Below are positions 35,502 to 44,948 of a stretch of 64,000 bases of DNA, in pieces. A model generated the notes under the pieces. It was not told where the DNA came from. It was given only the letters and a program-made list of their open reading frames with translations, and searched no databases. The stretch comes from an uncultured Steroidobacter sp. (GTDB taxonomy: Bacteria > Pseudomonadota > Gammaproteobacteria > Steroidobacterales > Steroidobacteraceae), in contig CALMII010000024.1 of the NCBI GenBank assembly GCA_937864115.1, positions 62,001 to 126,000 of the forward strand. The letters run 5' to 3'. Position 1 is the stretch's first letter; each line of letters opens with the position of its first letter. The position numbers were made by a program, and so were the translations under genes.

Positions 35502-37094
35502 ATGAGTCTCTTAACACGTTTCCTTGCGACGCTGGCGTTGGGCGCACTGGCGGCCGCTGCCCATGCCCAGAGCAGCAAGCCCAATATCCTGGTCATCTTC
35601 GGCGACGACGTCGGCCAGTCGAACATCAGCGCCTACACGCACGGGCTGGTCGGCTACAAGACGCCGAACATCGACCGCATCGCCAAGGAAGGCATGATGT
35701 TCACGGACTATTACGCCGAGAACAGCTGCACGGCAGGCCGGTCGACGTTCATCACGGGCCAGAGCGTCTTCCGCACGGGCCTGTCGAAGGTCGGCCTGCC
35801 CGGCGCGCCGGTGGGATTGCAGGATCGTGACGTCACGATCGCACAGGCATTGAAACCGCTGGGCTACGCCACGGCGCAATTTGGCAAGAATCATCTCGGC
35901 GATCAGGACCGGTTCCTGCCGACCAATCACGGCTTCGATGAGTTCTTCGGCAATCTCTATCACCTGAATGCCGAAGAGGAGCCGGAGCGTCCGTACTGGC
36001 CAAAGGACAATCCCGATTTCCTCAAGTTCTACAATCCGCGCGGCGTCATTCATTCCTTCGCCGACGGCAAGATCGAGGACACCGGTGCGCTGACCCGCAA
36101 GCGCATGGAAACGATCGACGACGAAACGACCGGCGCCGCCATCGCCTACATGCAGAAGCAGGCACAGGCGAACAAGCCCTTCTTCGTCTGGATGAACTTC
36201 ACGCGCATGCATGTGTTCACGCACGTGCGTCCCGAATACCGCGGCAAGGCCGGTCTCGGCATGGGCCACGAATATGCGGATGGCATGTGGGAGATGGATC
36301 AGAACGTCGGCAAGATCCTCAAGGCCGTGGACGACGCAGGCATCGCGAACAACACCATCGTGGTGTTCACCACCGACAACGGCCCGAACTTCTTCTCCTG
36401 GCCCGACGCTGCCAATACGCCGTTCCGCAGCGAGAAGGATTCCAACTGGGAAGGCGCCTTCCGTGTACCCGCGATGGTGCGCTGGCCGGGCAGGATCAGA
36501 CCCGGCGCCATCAGCAATGCGCTGTTCTCCGGACTCGACTGGTTCCCGACGCTGGTCGCTGCGGCTGGCGATACAGGCATCAAGGACAAGCTGGTCAAGG
36601 GCACCAGCCTCGGCGGCAAGAGCGCCAAGGTCCATCTCGATGGCTACAACCAGTTGCCGCTGCTGCTGGGCCAGACAGAAAAAAGCGCCCGCAATGAATT
36701 CTTCTATTTCGACGACGACGCCGACCTCGTGGCCATGCGCTACGACCAACTGCTGCCGGGCGCCACGACCCCGACAGCGTGGAAGATCGTGTTCTGCGAA
36801 CAGCGCGCGCCGGGCGGACTGGAGATCTGGAAGGAGCCCTTCACCTGCCTGCGTGCGCCCAATGGCTACAACCTGCGAATGGATCCGTACGAGCGCGCCA
36901 GCGTCGGCCCCACCAACCTCTATCGTCAGATGGAGACGGAGAATCCGTACATCCTCATCGACGCGCAGCGCAGAGCCGCCGCCTTCCTGCAGACCTTCAT
37001 CGACTATCCGCCCAGCCAGGTTCCGGCCAGCTTCACCATCGACCAGATCGAGGAGAACGTGAAGCGGCAGGTGATGGAGAAAATGAGGAAGTAG
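35502..37094 (+). CDS. Secreted arylsulfatase-like hydrolase, paralogue 4
   Basis: 530 residues with a signal peptide ending AHAQ (about 23). GDD at 34-36, CTAGR with Cys 76, GKNHLGD, TTDNGPNFFSWPD and FRSEKDSNWEGAFRVP. Very similar to paralogue 2 through most of its length; differences cluster in the C-terminal third (an extra LLPGATTPTAWK stretch). GGGAG is about 9 bases before the ATG. A strong hairpin terminator follows. Confidence 0.94.
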   Translation: MSLLTRFLATLALGALAAAAHAQSSKPNILVIFGDDVGQSNISAYTHGLVGYKTPNIDRIAKEGMMFTDYYAENSCTAGRSTFITGQSVFRTGLSKVGLPGAPVGLQDRDVTIAQALKPLGYATAQFGKNHLGDQDRFLPTNHGFDEFFGNLYHLNAEEEPERPYWPKDNPDFLKFYNPRGVIHSFADGKIEDTGALTRKRMETIDDETTGAAIAYMQKQAQANKPFFVWMNFTRMHVFTHVRPEYRGKAGLGMGHEYADGMWEMDQNVGKILKAVDDAGIANNTIVVFTTDNGPNFFSWPDAANTPFRSEKDSNWEGAFRVPAMVRWPGRIRPGAISNALFSGLDWFPTLVAAAGDTGIKDKLVKGTSLGGKSAKVHLDGYNQLPLLLGQTEKSARNEFFYFDDDADLVAMRYDQLLPGATTPTAWKIVFCEQRAPGGLEIWKEPFTCLRAPNGYNLRMDPYERASVGPTNLYRQMETENPYILIDAQRRAAAFLQTFIDYPPSQVPASFTIDQIEENVKRQVMEKMRK

Positions 37095-37114
37095 GGCGGA
37101 TCGCCGTCCTCGCC

Positions 37115-37152
37115 GCCCGCCGGTTCCCCGGGATCGGCGGGCGTTTTCGTTT
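37115..37152 (+). terminator. Rho-independent terminator after sulfatase 4
   Basis: Stem GCCCGCCG / CGGCGGGC (37115-37122 and 37135-37142) with a 12-base loop, followed by GTTTTCGTTT. It separates sulfatase 4 from the gene at 37165. Confidence 0.8.
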
Positions 37153-37164
37153 ATCTTTGCCCGA

Positions 37165-39729
37165 ATGAAACGCAAGCACCGACCCACCGACCCGCCGCCT
37201 TCGACATCGCCTGCCGCCGCCGCGACGCTGCTTCCCTCGTCGCTCCTGTTTCTTTCCGGCGCAGCGGCGCTCATCTACCAGCTGCTGTGGATCAAGCAGC
37301 TTTCGCTGATCGTCGGCGTCGACGTCTATGCGATCACGATCGCGATCAGTGCCTTCTTTGCCGGACTCGCCGTCGGCGGCATCGTGTTCGGCCGCTGGGC
37401 CGATCGCCTGTCCCGTCCCTATCTGCTGTACGCGGCGCTCGAAGTCGCCGTCGCGATTCTCGGCATCGCGGCCACGCAGTCGCTGGCTCACTCCGCGGCC
37501 TTCTTTGCGAGAGCGGAAGGTTTCGTCGGACCGCTGGCCTGGCTCGTTCCATTTCTCCAGGTCGGCATACCAGCGACATTGATGGGCGGAACGGTGCCGG
37601 TGCTGGTTCGCGCAGCGACGCGCGACTCGCAACAGCTCGCACGCGTCGGCGGCAGGCTCTATGGTGCGAACACGGCAGGCGCCATCATCGGTGCGCTGCT
37701 GCCGGTGTTCCTGCTGATCCCGGCGTTCGGCGTGCGGGGAGCGGCGATGGTTGCGGCGGGGCTGAATCTGCTCGCGGCGGCCGGCGCTGGACTCGCGGCA
37801 AGGTGTGGGAGAGAGGAGAAGAAGGAGGGCGGTGTCTTTTCCCCTCCTCCGCGCAGCGGGGGAGGGCCAGGGAGGGGGCGACTCTTCGTCGAACGTACGC
37901 CGCCCGCCCGCCTCGCGCTTCTTCTCTATGCGATCTCCGGCGGTATCGCCCTCGGCTACGAAGTGATCTGGTCGCAGGTCGTCGTGCAATGGACGAGCAC
38001 GCGCAGCTTCGCGTTCGCGATCACGCTCGCCACCTATCTGTTCGGCTGGGCCATCGGCAGTCGCGCCTATGCAAAGCGCGCGGCAACCACCGGCAATCCC
38101 TGGGGTGAATTCGGTCTGCTGATCGCGCTCGCCGGCGTCATCGCATTCCTTGCGGTGTTCTCGCTCGGCGCGTGGCTGCGGCCCCTCCAGACGGACAACG
38201 CCACGCTCGCGTTCCATCTCACGAACAGCGAAGCCTTGGCCATGACCATCCGCTTCGCCACCGCGACGCTCTGGATCGTGCTGGCGCCGACGATCCTGCT
38301 GGGCGCCGCGTTTCCGCTGGCGTTGCGCATCGTGGCCGGCGAAGACCGGGTCGGTGCGGACACCGGTTCCGTCATCGCCTGGAACACGGCGGGCGGAATC
38401 GCAGGCACCGTGCTCGCCGGCTTCGTGCTGGTGCCGCTGCTCGGCGTGGAACGCAGCCTGTCGGCGATGGCGATCGGCGGCTGCATTCTCGGTGTCGTCG
38501 CCGTGCTGCACGGATCGTCCGCGGGTGTCGTCGCGCGATGGGCCACCTTTGCCTGCGGCGTGATCGCCGTTGCCGGTGCGGTCGTCATGCGGCCGGATCA
38601 TCTCGCGCGACAGCTGGCCGACTACCGTCGCGGCGAACTGGTGTTCTTCAAGTCGGGGGCGGGCGGGACGGTCGCAGTGATCGAGCAGCAGTCGGACAAC
38701 CGCCGCCTGCGACGCCTGTATGTCGATGCCGTATCGAACTCCGGCGACTCGATGACCTCGCAGCGCTACATGCGCCTGCAATCGCTGCTGCCGCTGATCG
38801 TGCACAACGGCGAGCCGCGCTCCGCACTGGTGATCGGCATGGGCACCGGCATCACCGCCGGCGCGCTGCTCGACTATCCGCCGCTGGAGAAGCGCGTGGT
38901 GGCCGAACTGCTGCCCGAAGTGGTCGAAGCCTCGACGCTCTTCGACGGCAATCGACAGGTCGCGGGCGATCCGCGCACGCAGATCCGCCTGCGCGACGGC
39001 CGCCGCGAGCTGCTGCGCAGCGAGGAACGCTACGACCTGATCACGCTCGAACCGCCGCCGCCCTCCGCGGCCGGCATCGTGAATCTGTACTCCTCCGATT
39101 TCTATCGTCTCGCGGCGCAACGACTCAACGAACACGGCCTGCTGGCGCAATGGCTGCCGCTGCCGACGCAGGTGGAGACGGATACGCAATCGCTCATGCG
39201 CAGTTTCCTCGACGTGTTTCCGTACGCGACGCTGTGGACCACGGAACTGCACGAGATGCTGCTGATCGGTTCGCACGAACCGATCGGGCTCGATGCAGAA
39301 AGAATCGCAGCGCGCTTCTCGCAGCCGGAAGTGGCCGCGGCGCTGCAGGAGATCGGAGTGATGTCCGCTGCCGACCTGCTGGGCACCTGGGTCACGGGCC
39401 GCGAAGGCATGGAACGCTACGCGGGCGCGGCGCGGCCGGTCACGGACGACGATCCGCGGATCGAATACGGGCCGTGGGTGATGCCGGGCGAGATCGTCAC
39501 GGTGCTGCCGCGACTGCTGGCGCTGCAGACCGAGCCGCCGCTCGTCAATGCCGCACCGGATCTGCCGGCGGAGATCGTCCGCAGTCGCGACCGCCTGCAC
39601 CGCTTCTACATCGCCGGCCTGCACGCCTATCGCGGCGAGCGCGATCGCTGGGCGAGGGCGCTCGATTCGGTGATCACGGAAGATCCGCGCAACGCCTACT
39701 ACCGGTGGATCGCGGGCGGCCGGCAATAG
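37165..39729 (+). CDS. Fused membrane transporter / spermidine synthase-like protein
   Basis: 854 residues. The N-terminal about 480 residues carry many transmembrane helices in two blocks (LIYQLLWIKQLSLIVGVDVY; ALGYEVIWSQVVV), as in the MFS-like 'fused spermidine synthase' family. The C-terminal part is a methyltransferase-fold domain (SALVIGMGTGITAGALL, DGRRELLRSEERYDLITLEPP, NLYSSDFYRLAAQRLNEHGL). The substrate is unknown; genuine spermidine synthesis is not implied. An Arg/Gly/Pro-rich insert at residues about 212-243 is encoded by a GC-rich palindromic element (see findings). Confidence 0.88.
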   Translation: MKRKHRPTDPPPSTSPAAAATLLPSSLLFLSGAAALIYQLLWIKQLSLIVGVDVYAITIAISAFFAGLAVGGIVFGRWADRLSRPYLLYAALEVAVAILGIAATQSLAHSAAFFARAEGFVGPLAWLVPFLQVGIPATLMGGTVPVLVRAATRDSQQLARVGGRLYGANTAGAIIGALLPVFLLIPAFGVRGAAMVAAGLNLLAAAGAGLAARCGREEKKEGGVFSPPPRSGGGPGRGRLFVERTPPARLALLLYAISGGIALGYEVIWSQVVVQWTSTRSFAFAITLATYLFGWAIGSRAYAKRAATTGNPWGEFGLLIALAGVIAFLAVFSLGAWLRPLQTDNATLAFHLTNSEALAMTIRFATATLWIVLAPTILLGAAFPLALRIVAGEDRVGADTGSVIAWNTAGGIAGTVLAGFVLVPLLGVERSLSAMAIGGCILGVVAVLHGSSAGVVARWATFACGVIAVAGAVVMRPDHLARQLADYRRGELVFFKSGAGGTVAVIEQQSDNRRLRRLYVDAVSNSGDSMTSQRYMRLQSLLPLIVHNGEPRSALVIGMGTGITAGALLDYPPLEKRVVAELLPEVVEASTLFDGNRQVAGDPRTQIRLRDGRRELLRSEERYDLITLEPPPPSAAGIVNLYSSDFYRLAAQRLNEHGLLAQWLPLPTQVETDTQSLMRSFLDVFPYATLWTTELHEMLLIGSHEPIGLDAERIAARFSQPEVAAALQEIGVMSAADLLGTWVTGREGMERYAGAARPVTDDDPRIEYGPWVMPGEIVTVLPRLLALQTEPPLVNAAPDLPAEIVRSRDRLHRFYIAGLHAYRGERDRWARALDSVITEDPRNAYYRWIAGGRQ
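37838..37882. repeat. GC-rich palindromic element inside a coding sequence
   Basis: CCCCTCCTCCGCGCAGCGGG, then GGAGGGCCAGGGAGGGGGC: a hairpin of the type often found between genes in high-GC proteobacteria. Here it is in frame in the linker between the two membrane halves of the fusion protein. Confidence 0.65.
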
Positions 39730-39850
39730 CAGCTCGATCCGCAGCGCCGGACTGCGTTGATATCCATGCAATTCACGGACTCGCGGGTTGAGCGATCCGC
39801 CCGAGGTGCGTATGGTCGGCTCGTCCCCGATTTTTTCTGGGTAGAGAACG

Positions 39851-40948
39851 ATGATCGATCTGAACGAATTGTCCCGGATGCCGCTGTTCGACAACTCCCT
39901 GCTGCAGTGGCTGATCGCGACTGCCGTTGCAGTCGCCGTGTTCGCCGTGCTGATGACCGCGCGCCGCGTCATTCGCACCTATCACAAGCGACTCAAGGAA
40001 ACGCCTAAGACGGAGATCCTGGAACTTCCGCTGGAAGTGCTCAGTCGCACGACGCTGCTTTTCTTCCTGGTCGTGGCGTTGTACTCGGGATTGAAGACGC
40101 TGACCGTCGGAGCGCGGGGCGCCAGCCTGATGGATTCGGTGATCACCATCGCCTCTTTCTGGCAGGCCGGCGTATGGGCCGTTGCGGCGGCGTCCGCGTA
40201 CATCGACCGCAAACGCCGTGCGAGCATGACCGCCGATCGTGCCGCGGTCGGATCGCTGTCGATCATTGCGTTCATCATCAACGTCGTCATCTGGGCGCTG
40301 GTCGCGATGCTCACGCTCGAAAACCTGGGCGTCGACATCACGGCGCTGGTGGCCGGCCTCGGCATCGGCGGCATCGCGGTGGCTCTTGCCGTTCAGAACG
40401 TGCTCGGCGACCTGTTCGCATCGCTCTCGATCACGCTCGACCGGCCGTTCGTGGTCGGCGATTTCCTGATCGTCGACGACTTCCTGGGCTCGGTCGAATA
40501 CATCGGCATCAAGAGCACGCGCCTGCGCAGCCTCAGCGGCGAGCAGATCATCATGGCCAACAGCGATCTGCTGGGCAGCCGCGTCCGCAACTACGGCCGC
40601 ATGAACGAGCGGCGCGTCGTCTTCCCCACGCGCGTGACCTATGAAACGCCCGTGGAGCTGGTCGAGAAAGTACCGGCGCTGATCCGCCGGATCGTGGAAG
40701 AGCAGAACAACACCCGCTTCGACCGCTCGCATTTCCAGAAACACGCGCCGGGCTCGCTCGATTTCGAAACCGTCTACTACGTGCTTTCCGCCGACTACAA
40801 CAAGTACATGGACGTGCAGCAGGCCATCAATCTCGCGCTGCACCGCGAGTTCGCGAAACTGCGCATCGAGTTCGCGTATCCGACGCAGAAGCTCTATGTC
40901 GCGGGTGTGGAATCCACGGAGCCGGATCGAACGCGGCGCGCTGCCTGA
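39851..40948 (+). CDS. MscS-family mechanosensitive ion channel
   Basis: 365 residues with about four transmembrane helices in the first 170 residues, then the MscS pore helix and beta domain (GLGIGGIAVALAVQNVLGDLFASL, DRPFVVGDFLIVDDFLGSVEYIGIKSTRLR). The C-terminal cytoplasmic alpha/beta domain follows. It likely releases solutes on osmotic downshock. A TGCGTATGGTCGG element at 39807 resembles the leader before two DUF1254 genes. Confidence 0.92.
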   Translation: MIDLNELSRMPLFDNSLLQWLIATAVAVAVFAVLMTARRVIRTYHKRLKETPKTEILELPLEVLSRTTLLFFLVVALYSGLKTLTVGARGASLMDSVITIASFWQAGVWAVAAASAYIDRKRRASMTADRAAVGSLSIIAFIINVVIWALVAMLTLENLGVDITALVAGLGIGGIAVALAVQNVLGDLFASLSITLDRPFVVGDFLIVDDFLGSVEYIGIKSTRLRSLSGEQIIMANSDLLGSRVRNYGRMNERRVVFPTRVTYETPVELVEKVPALIRRIVEEQNNTRFDRSHFQKHAPGSLDFETVYYVLSADYNKYMDVQQAINLALHREFAKLRIEFAYPTQKLYVAGVESTEPDRTRRAA

Positions 40949-40959
40949 CCAGAGGCTCG

Positions 40960-41916
40960 CTAACGGCCCGCTGGCGATCCCGGCCGCAGGTTGAGCGTCA
41001 GCAGTGCGTAGCCGGCATTGCTGAGTTTCGTTTCCGGCGCTTCCCAGTCGCTGCCGACGATCGACAGTCCGCGCAGTCCGGCGACGCCGGCTTCGAATCC
41101 CAGCCAGACGCTGGCGACGACGCGGCGTTCGACTGCGAACCCGACATTCCAGCTCGTCAGGTTCATGCGCGGCCGGCGTTCGTCGGGCTCGATCGACCAC
41201 GACGCGCCGGACGGCGAGACGCCGAGACGGAACAGCGTATCCGGTGTCGGCGCGTAGGTGACCGAGGGCCAGGGCAGGATGGCGTTGAGCGTCCAGTGAT
41301 CGTCGATGATGTAGGCTGCGCCGAGATAGGGCGTGTAGAAATCCTCGAGCGGCGAGACGTCGAAGTAGGCGCCGACGATCCAGGCGAACCGGGCATTGCG
41401 CACGTTGCGGCCGAAGACGCCGCCGAGCGTTTCCCAGTACCAGCTGTCCTGCGGCGTCTTGTGACCGAGCGGCGCCACGAAGGCCGCGATCTGCCAGTCC
41501 GGCGTGGCCTGCCGGACCCAGCCCACCGGCAGCGAGATGCTGAAGACGTCGAGTTCGTCGCGGGCCGATCCTTCGAGGTCGAAATGCGTCCAGGACAGCC
41601 ATTCGCCGATGCCGATCGCATCGCGTTTTCCCAGGGGAATGGGCAGCAGCGCAGCCTGCGAAACGGACGTCTGACCATAGGTCACGGCCCCATCGCCGCC
41701 GTTGGACTGACGGAACCGCGATTCCGCGTAGTTCGTCGCGGTCAGCCAGGCGAGCGGCGGAAACGGCGCATTGCTCTGTGCGCGCACGAACTCGAAATCG
41801 CTCTCCGCGAATCGCCGTACCAGCGTGTCGACCAGTCCGTCGGCGGCGGCGGGCAGCGCCGGCATCAGCAGCAACAGGGCGGAAAGGAGTCCGGTCGTGC
41901 GCAGCGGCGAGGGCAT
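40960..41916 (-). CDS. Predicted outer-membrane beta-barrel protein (DUF6268-like)
   Basis: 318 residues from the ATG at 41916, chosen because it gives a clean signal peptide (LLSALLLLMPALPAAADG); an ATG at 41955 would add 13 residues. Strand-rich sequence with TNYAESRFRQ, YFDVSPLEDFYTPYLGAAYI and GYALLTLNLRPG suggests a barrel, possibly of the DUF6268 type. Convergent with the MscS gene. Function unknown. Confidence 0.68.
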   Translation of the reverse strand: MPSPLRTTGLLSALLLLMPALPAAADGLVDTLVRRFAESDFEFVRAQSNAPFPPLAWLTATNYAESRFRQSNGGDGAVTYGQTSVSQAALLPIPLGKRDAIGIGEWLSWTHFDLEGSARDELDVFSISLPVGWVRQATPDWQIAAFVAPLGHKTPQDSWYWETLGGVFGRNVRNARFAWIVGAYFDVSPLEDFYTPYLGAAYIIDDHWTLNAILPWPSVTYAPTPDTLFRLGVSPSGASWSIEPDERRPRMNLTSWNVGFAVERRVVASVWLGFEAGVAGLRGLSIVGSDWEAPETKLSNAGYALLTLNLRPGSPAGR

Positions 41917-42133
41917 GCCGAGCAGAGTGCCACACCCCGGGACAGGCCGCGGCATCCGTGCAAAGGGCGGGAATCATTGCCCGTTGCCGGGCCCGGACAG
42001 GGTCGCCCGGGTTCGCCTGGAGCGAGGATCATCACTTTATGCGTATAGCGTGGTCGCCCGTGAAGCGGCCATATTTCGGCAACCAATTTGCGGCATCGAC
42101 CAACTCGAACGAGACAGACGGAGGATATTCACC

Positions 42134-42730
42134 ATGCGTTTCATCAGAACCCTGGGCCCGGCGGCAGTCATTGCATCGATTGCCTGCCTGACCGCCTGCT
42201 CGTCGGGACCGACTATCCGCGCCGATGCGGACCCGACGGTGAATCTGTCGAGCTACAAGACTTTCGGCTTCTTCGAGAAGGTATCGACGGACAAGACTGC
42301 GTACACCACGCTGGTGAGCACGCGTCTCAAGGACGCGACCCGCCGCGAACTGGAAAAGCGTGGCTATCAGTACTCCGCGGCGAATCCGCAGCTGCTCGCG
42401 AACTTCGGCCTGAACATCCAGGACAAGCAGGAGATCCGCAGCACGCCGACCGCCGGCGTCGGTGTCGGCTATGGCTACTACGGCTATCGCACCGGCATGT
42501 ACGGCGTGTGGGGCGGCTATCCGCAGGACATCGACACCATCAACTACAAGGAAGGCACGCTGACCATCGATCTGGTCGACTCCACGAAGAAGCAGCTCGT
42601 CTGGCAAGGCACGGCGCAGGGCCGGATCGACAAGAAGGCGATCGAGAATCCGGGGCCGGCGATCGATGCGGTCGTCGGAGAGATCTTCACCAAGTTCCCG
42701 GTGCCGGCGCCCGGCACGCCCGCGCAATAG
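42134..42730 (+). CDS. DUF4136 lipoprotein
   Basis: 198 residues with a lipoprotein signal (IASIACLTACSSG). Family features are DADPTVNLSSYKTFGFF near the N-terminus, a middle region with GVGVGYGYYGYRTGMYG, and TLTIDLVDSTKKQLVWQGTA. DUF4136 proteins are envelope lipoproteins of unknown role. GGAGG is 9 bases before the ATG. Confidence 0.9.
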   Translation: MRFIRTLGPAAVIASIACLTACSSGPTIRADADPTVNLSSYKTFGFFEKVSTDKTAYTTLVSTRLKDATRRELEKRGYQYSAANPQLLANFGLNIQDKQEIRSTPTAGVGVGYGYYGYRTGMYGVWGGYPQDIDTINYKEGTLTIDLVDSTKKQLVWQGTAQGRIDKKAIENPGPAIDAVVGEIFTKFPVPAPGTPAQ

Positions 42731-42754
42731 GTATCGCATCGGCGGTTCGCGCGG

Positions 42755-43801
42755 ATGCCGATCCGGCAAACAGCTTGCGTCTTCGCACTACTGACGTCGG
42801 CAGCGCTGCTGTCGACGCCGGTCGAGGCTCGCGAGAAGGTTGACGTCATCTACGTCAAGAACGGCGATCGCGTCACCGGCGAAATCATTTCGCTCGAATA
42901 CGGCGAACTGAGCGTCAAGACCGATTCGCTGGGAACCCTGTCGATCGAGTGGCCGGACGTCACCTCGATCGAGAGCAGGCAGGGATTCATTCTCGAAGAC
43001 CTTCACGGCGGTCGCTACTACGGAACGCTGGCGACCGACGTGTCGGCGAAAAGGCTGACCATCGCCGAGGAGGGCGGTGTGCCCGCGCAGCTCGCCCTGC
43101 TCGACGTCACCCGGATCTCGCCGGGCGAAGCCACGTTCCTGAGCCGGCTGCAGGGGTCGTTCTCGGTCGGCTTCGATTACACCAAATCGAGCGACATCAC
43201 CACGATCTCCGGCGCGATGGATCTCTCCTATCGCGCGCCTGCGTTTGCCTGGGCGCTCAGTGCCGACGTCAACACCACGAAAGATCCGAATCAGGGCACG
43301 CTCGACCGCGACACGCTCAGCTACAGCTATCAGTGGCTGCGACCGAACCGGCGCTTCTGGGCCGGCCTGACTTCGCTCGAACGCAACGAGGAAACGGGCA
43401 TCGAGGCGCGATGGACGCTGGGCGGCGGCCTGGGCATGTACTTCGTGCAGACGCCGCGCAGCGAACTGTCGGGCGTGATCGGCCTGGCCGCCACCAAGGA
43501 ATGGGCGACCGGCGAGGAAACCAGCCAGGAAAGTCTCGAAGGATTGCTCGGCGGCACGTGGCGCATCTTCAAGTTCAACACGCCGAAGGTGAGTCTCAAC
43601 GCCAGCCTGGTGGTGTATCCGAGCATCACCGAATCGGGCCGCTATCGCACCACCGGCAACCTGTCGCTGCGTCGTGAAATCGTGTCGGACTTCTATCTCG
43701 ACCTGTCGCTGTATCAGTCGTACGACAGCCATCCGCCGGATGCGACGGCGGAGAAGGACGACTACGGCATCACGACCTCGCTGGGATATTCGTTCTACTG
43801 A
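42755..43801 (+). CDS. DUF481 outer-membrane protein
   Basis: 348 residues with a signal peptide to about 25 (PVEARE). The N-terminal about 100 residues resemble a small beta domain (VIYVKNGDRVTGEIISLEYG). The rest is a DUF481 barrel (GSFSVGFDYTKSSDITTISG) ending in an aromatic residue (LGYSFY). It follows the DUF4136 gene by 24 bases, so the two probably form an operon. Convergent with the Omp85-like gene one base away. Confidence 0.88.
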   Translation: MPIRQTACVFALLTSAALLSTPVEAREKVDVIYVKNGDRVTGEIISLEYGELSVKTDSLGTLSIEWPDVTSIESRQGFILEDLHGGRYYGTLATDVSAKRLTIAEEGGVPAQLALLDVTRISPGEATFLSRLQGSFSVGFDYTKSSDITTISGAMDLSYRAPAFAWALSADVNTTKDPNQGTLDRDTLSYSYQWLRPNRRFWAGLTSLERNEETGIEARWTLGGGLGMYFVQTPRSELSGVIGLAATKEWATGEETSQESLEGLLGGTWRIFKFNTPKVSLNASLVVYPSITESGRYRTTGNLSLRREIVSDFYLDLSLYQSYDSHPPDATAEKDDYGITTSLGYSFY

Positions 43802-43802
43802 T

Positions 43803-44948
43803 TCAGAATCCCCAGCCGCTGCCCGTCTGCAGATAGAAGGCCCATTCCTCCGGGCCCTTCGCGACGTCGATCCCCACCTGCAAGCCGAGCGCGCGTGCGA
43901 TCAGGTAACGCCCGCCGACTCCGCCGGCCCAGCGGGCCGATTCGTTGTCGAGTTCGCCGAAGGAATCCGCCGCACTGCCGACACCGGCAAACGCGACGGC
44001 AAACCAGCGTCCGTCGATGTCGTAGCGCGTCTCGACTTCCGTCGTGAGCACGGCATCGCCCTGGTAGCGTCCCTTCGGAATGCCGCGCTGATTGATCGAT
44101 GGCAGGGCATAGAAGGGGACATCGCCCGACGTGAAGTTCGTATCCAGCCGCAGCGCCACGACCCACTTCGGATCCGGGTTCAGGAACCAGCGGTTCTTGC
44201 CGTCGACTTCGGTGTAGTCGAAGTCCTGCGTGAACGAACCCCAGTGTTCGCGTACGTACCATTCGGACTGCAGTCCGCGGCTCGGCGTGAAAATGTTGTC
44301 GCGGGTGTCGTACTGAACGACGACACCCGCGCCGAGGTTCTCCACCTTGCCGTTGAGCTGTTCGAAGATCGGCGGCGCATCGTCCTCGTCGAGTCCCGTA
44401 TCGGCGTCGAGATAGATGAGCTGCGGGCCGATCCAGAAATCCGACTTGCCGAGCTTCCAGATCACCTGCTGGAACGTCGCCCAGCCCTTCATGTTGTAGC
44501 CGATGCCGTTCTCGCCGAGGCGCGGGAAATTCTCGCCGCCATAGAACGTGAGATTGATGTCCATCGCGCCGACGGCGCCGGTGTAACGCACCGTGTTGTT
44601 GCGCCAGATGCCCAGATGCCCGAGACCGCCGAGCCTGGTGCCGTTTTCGGTGGCCGCGCCCATGACGCCGGTGACGCTCGGCGGCGCGAACGATTGTTCG
44701 GCGCCGGGCACCGGCGGTTTGCGGTGAAAGAACGCCAGCGCGACACCGCCGCCGTAGCCGACGGCGGGCTCCGTGATGATCACGGGAACGGGCAGGAAGC
44801 CCTTGCGATCCAGCAACCAGGCGCTCGCATCCATACGCCCGTCCTGCGGGTCCTTGAACAGCTCGTGCCAGTCCGCGGCATTCGCCGCGGAACTGCTCAT
44901 TGCAGCAATCAGCAGAACCGTTGAACTACGCCAGACCCGTCCAGACAT
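43803..44948 (-). CDS. BamA/TamA-like (Omp85) outer-membrane barrel protein
   Basis: 381 residues with a signal peptide to about 24 (SSAANAAD). No POTRA domains are visible. The barrel resembles the bacterial surface antigen (D15) domain: GYGGGVALAFFHRKPP, VVQYDTRDNIFTPSRGL and a C-terminal Phe (GSGWGF). GAGGAG precedes the ATG. It lies downstream of the patatin gene, which ends in a similar barrel, so the two may share a role in surface protein or lipid handling. Confidence 0.82.
   Translation of the reverse strand: MSGRVWRSSTVLLIAAMSSSAANAADWHELFKDPQDGRMDASAWLLDRKGFLPVPVIITEPAVGYGGGVALAFFHRKPPVPGAEQSFAPPSVTGVMGAATENGTRLGGLGHLGIWRNNTVRYTGAVGAMDINLTFYGGENFPRLGENGIGYNMKGWATFQQVIWKLGKSDFWIGPQLIYLDADTGLDEDDAPPIFEQLNGKVENLGAGVVVQYDTRDNIFTPSRGLQSEWYVREHWGSFTQDFDYTEVDGKNRWFLNPDPKWVVALRLDTNFTSGDVPFYALPSINQRGIPKGRYQGDAVLTTEVETRYDIDGRWFAVAFAGVGSAADSFGELDNESARWAGGVGGRYLIARALGLQVGIDVAKGPEEWAFYLQTGSGWGF

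Noticed and set aside
37165..39729. Annotating the fusion protein as a genuine spermidine synthase
   Set aside because: Only the methyltransferase-like fold is evident, the N-terminal half is a membrane domain, and no polyamine genes are nearby.
37033..39978. A 981-residue minus-strand frame opposite the fusion protein
   Set aside because: Composition is Arg/His/Asp-rich with no domain, while the plus strand gives a clear membrane and methyltransferase protein.
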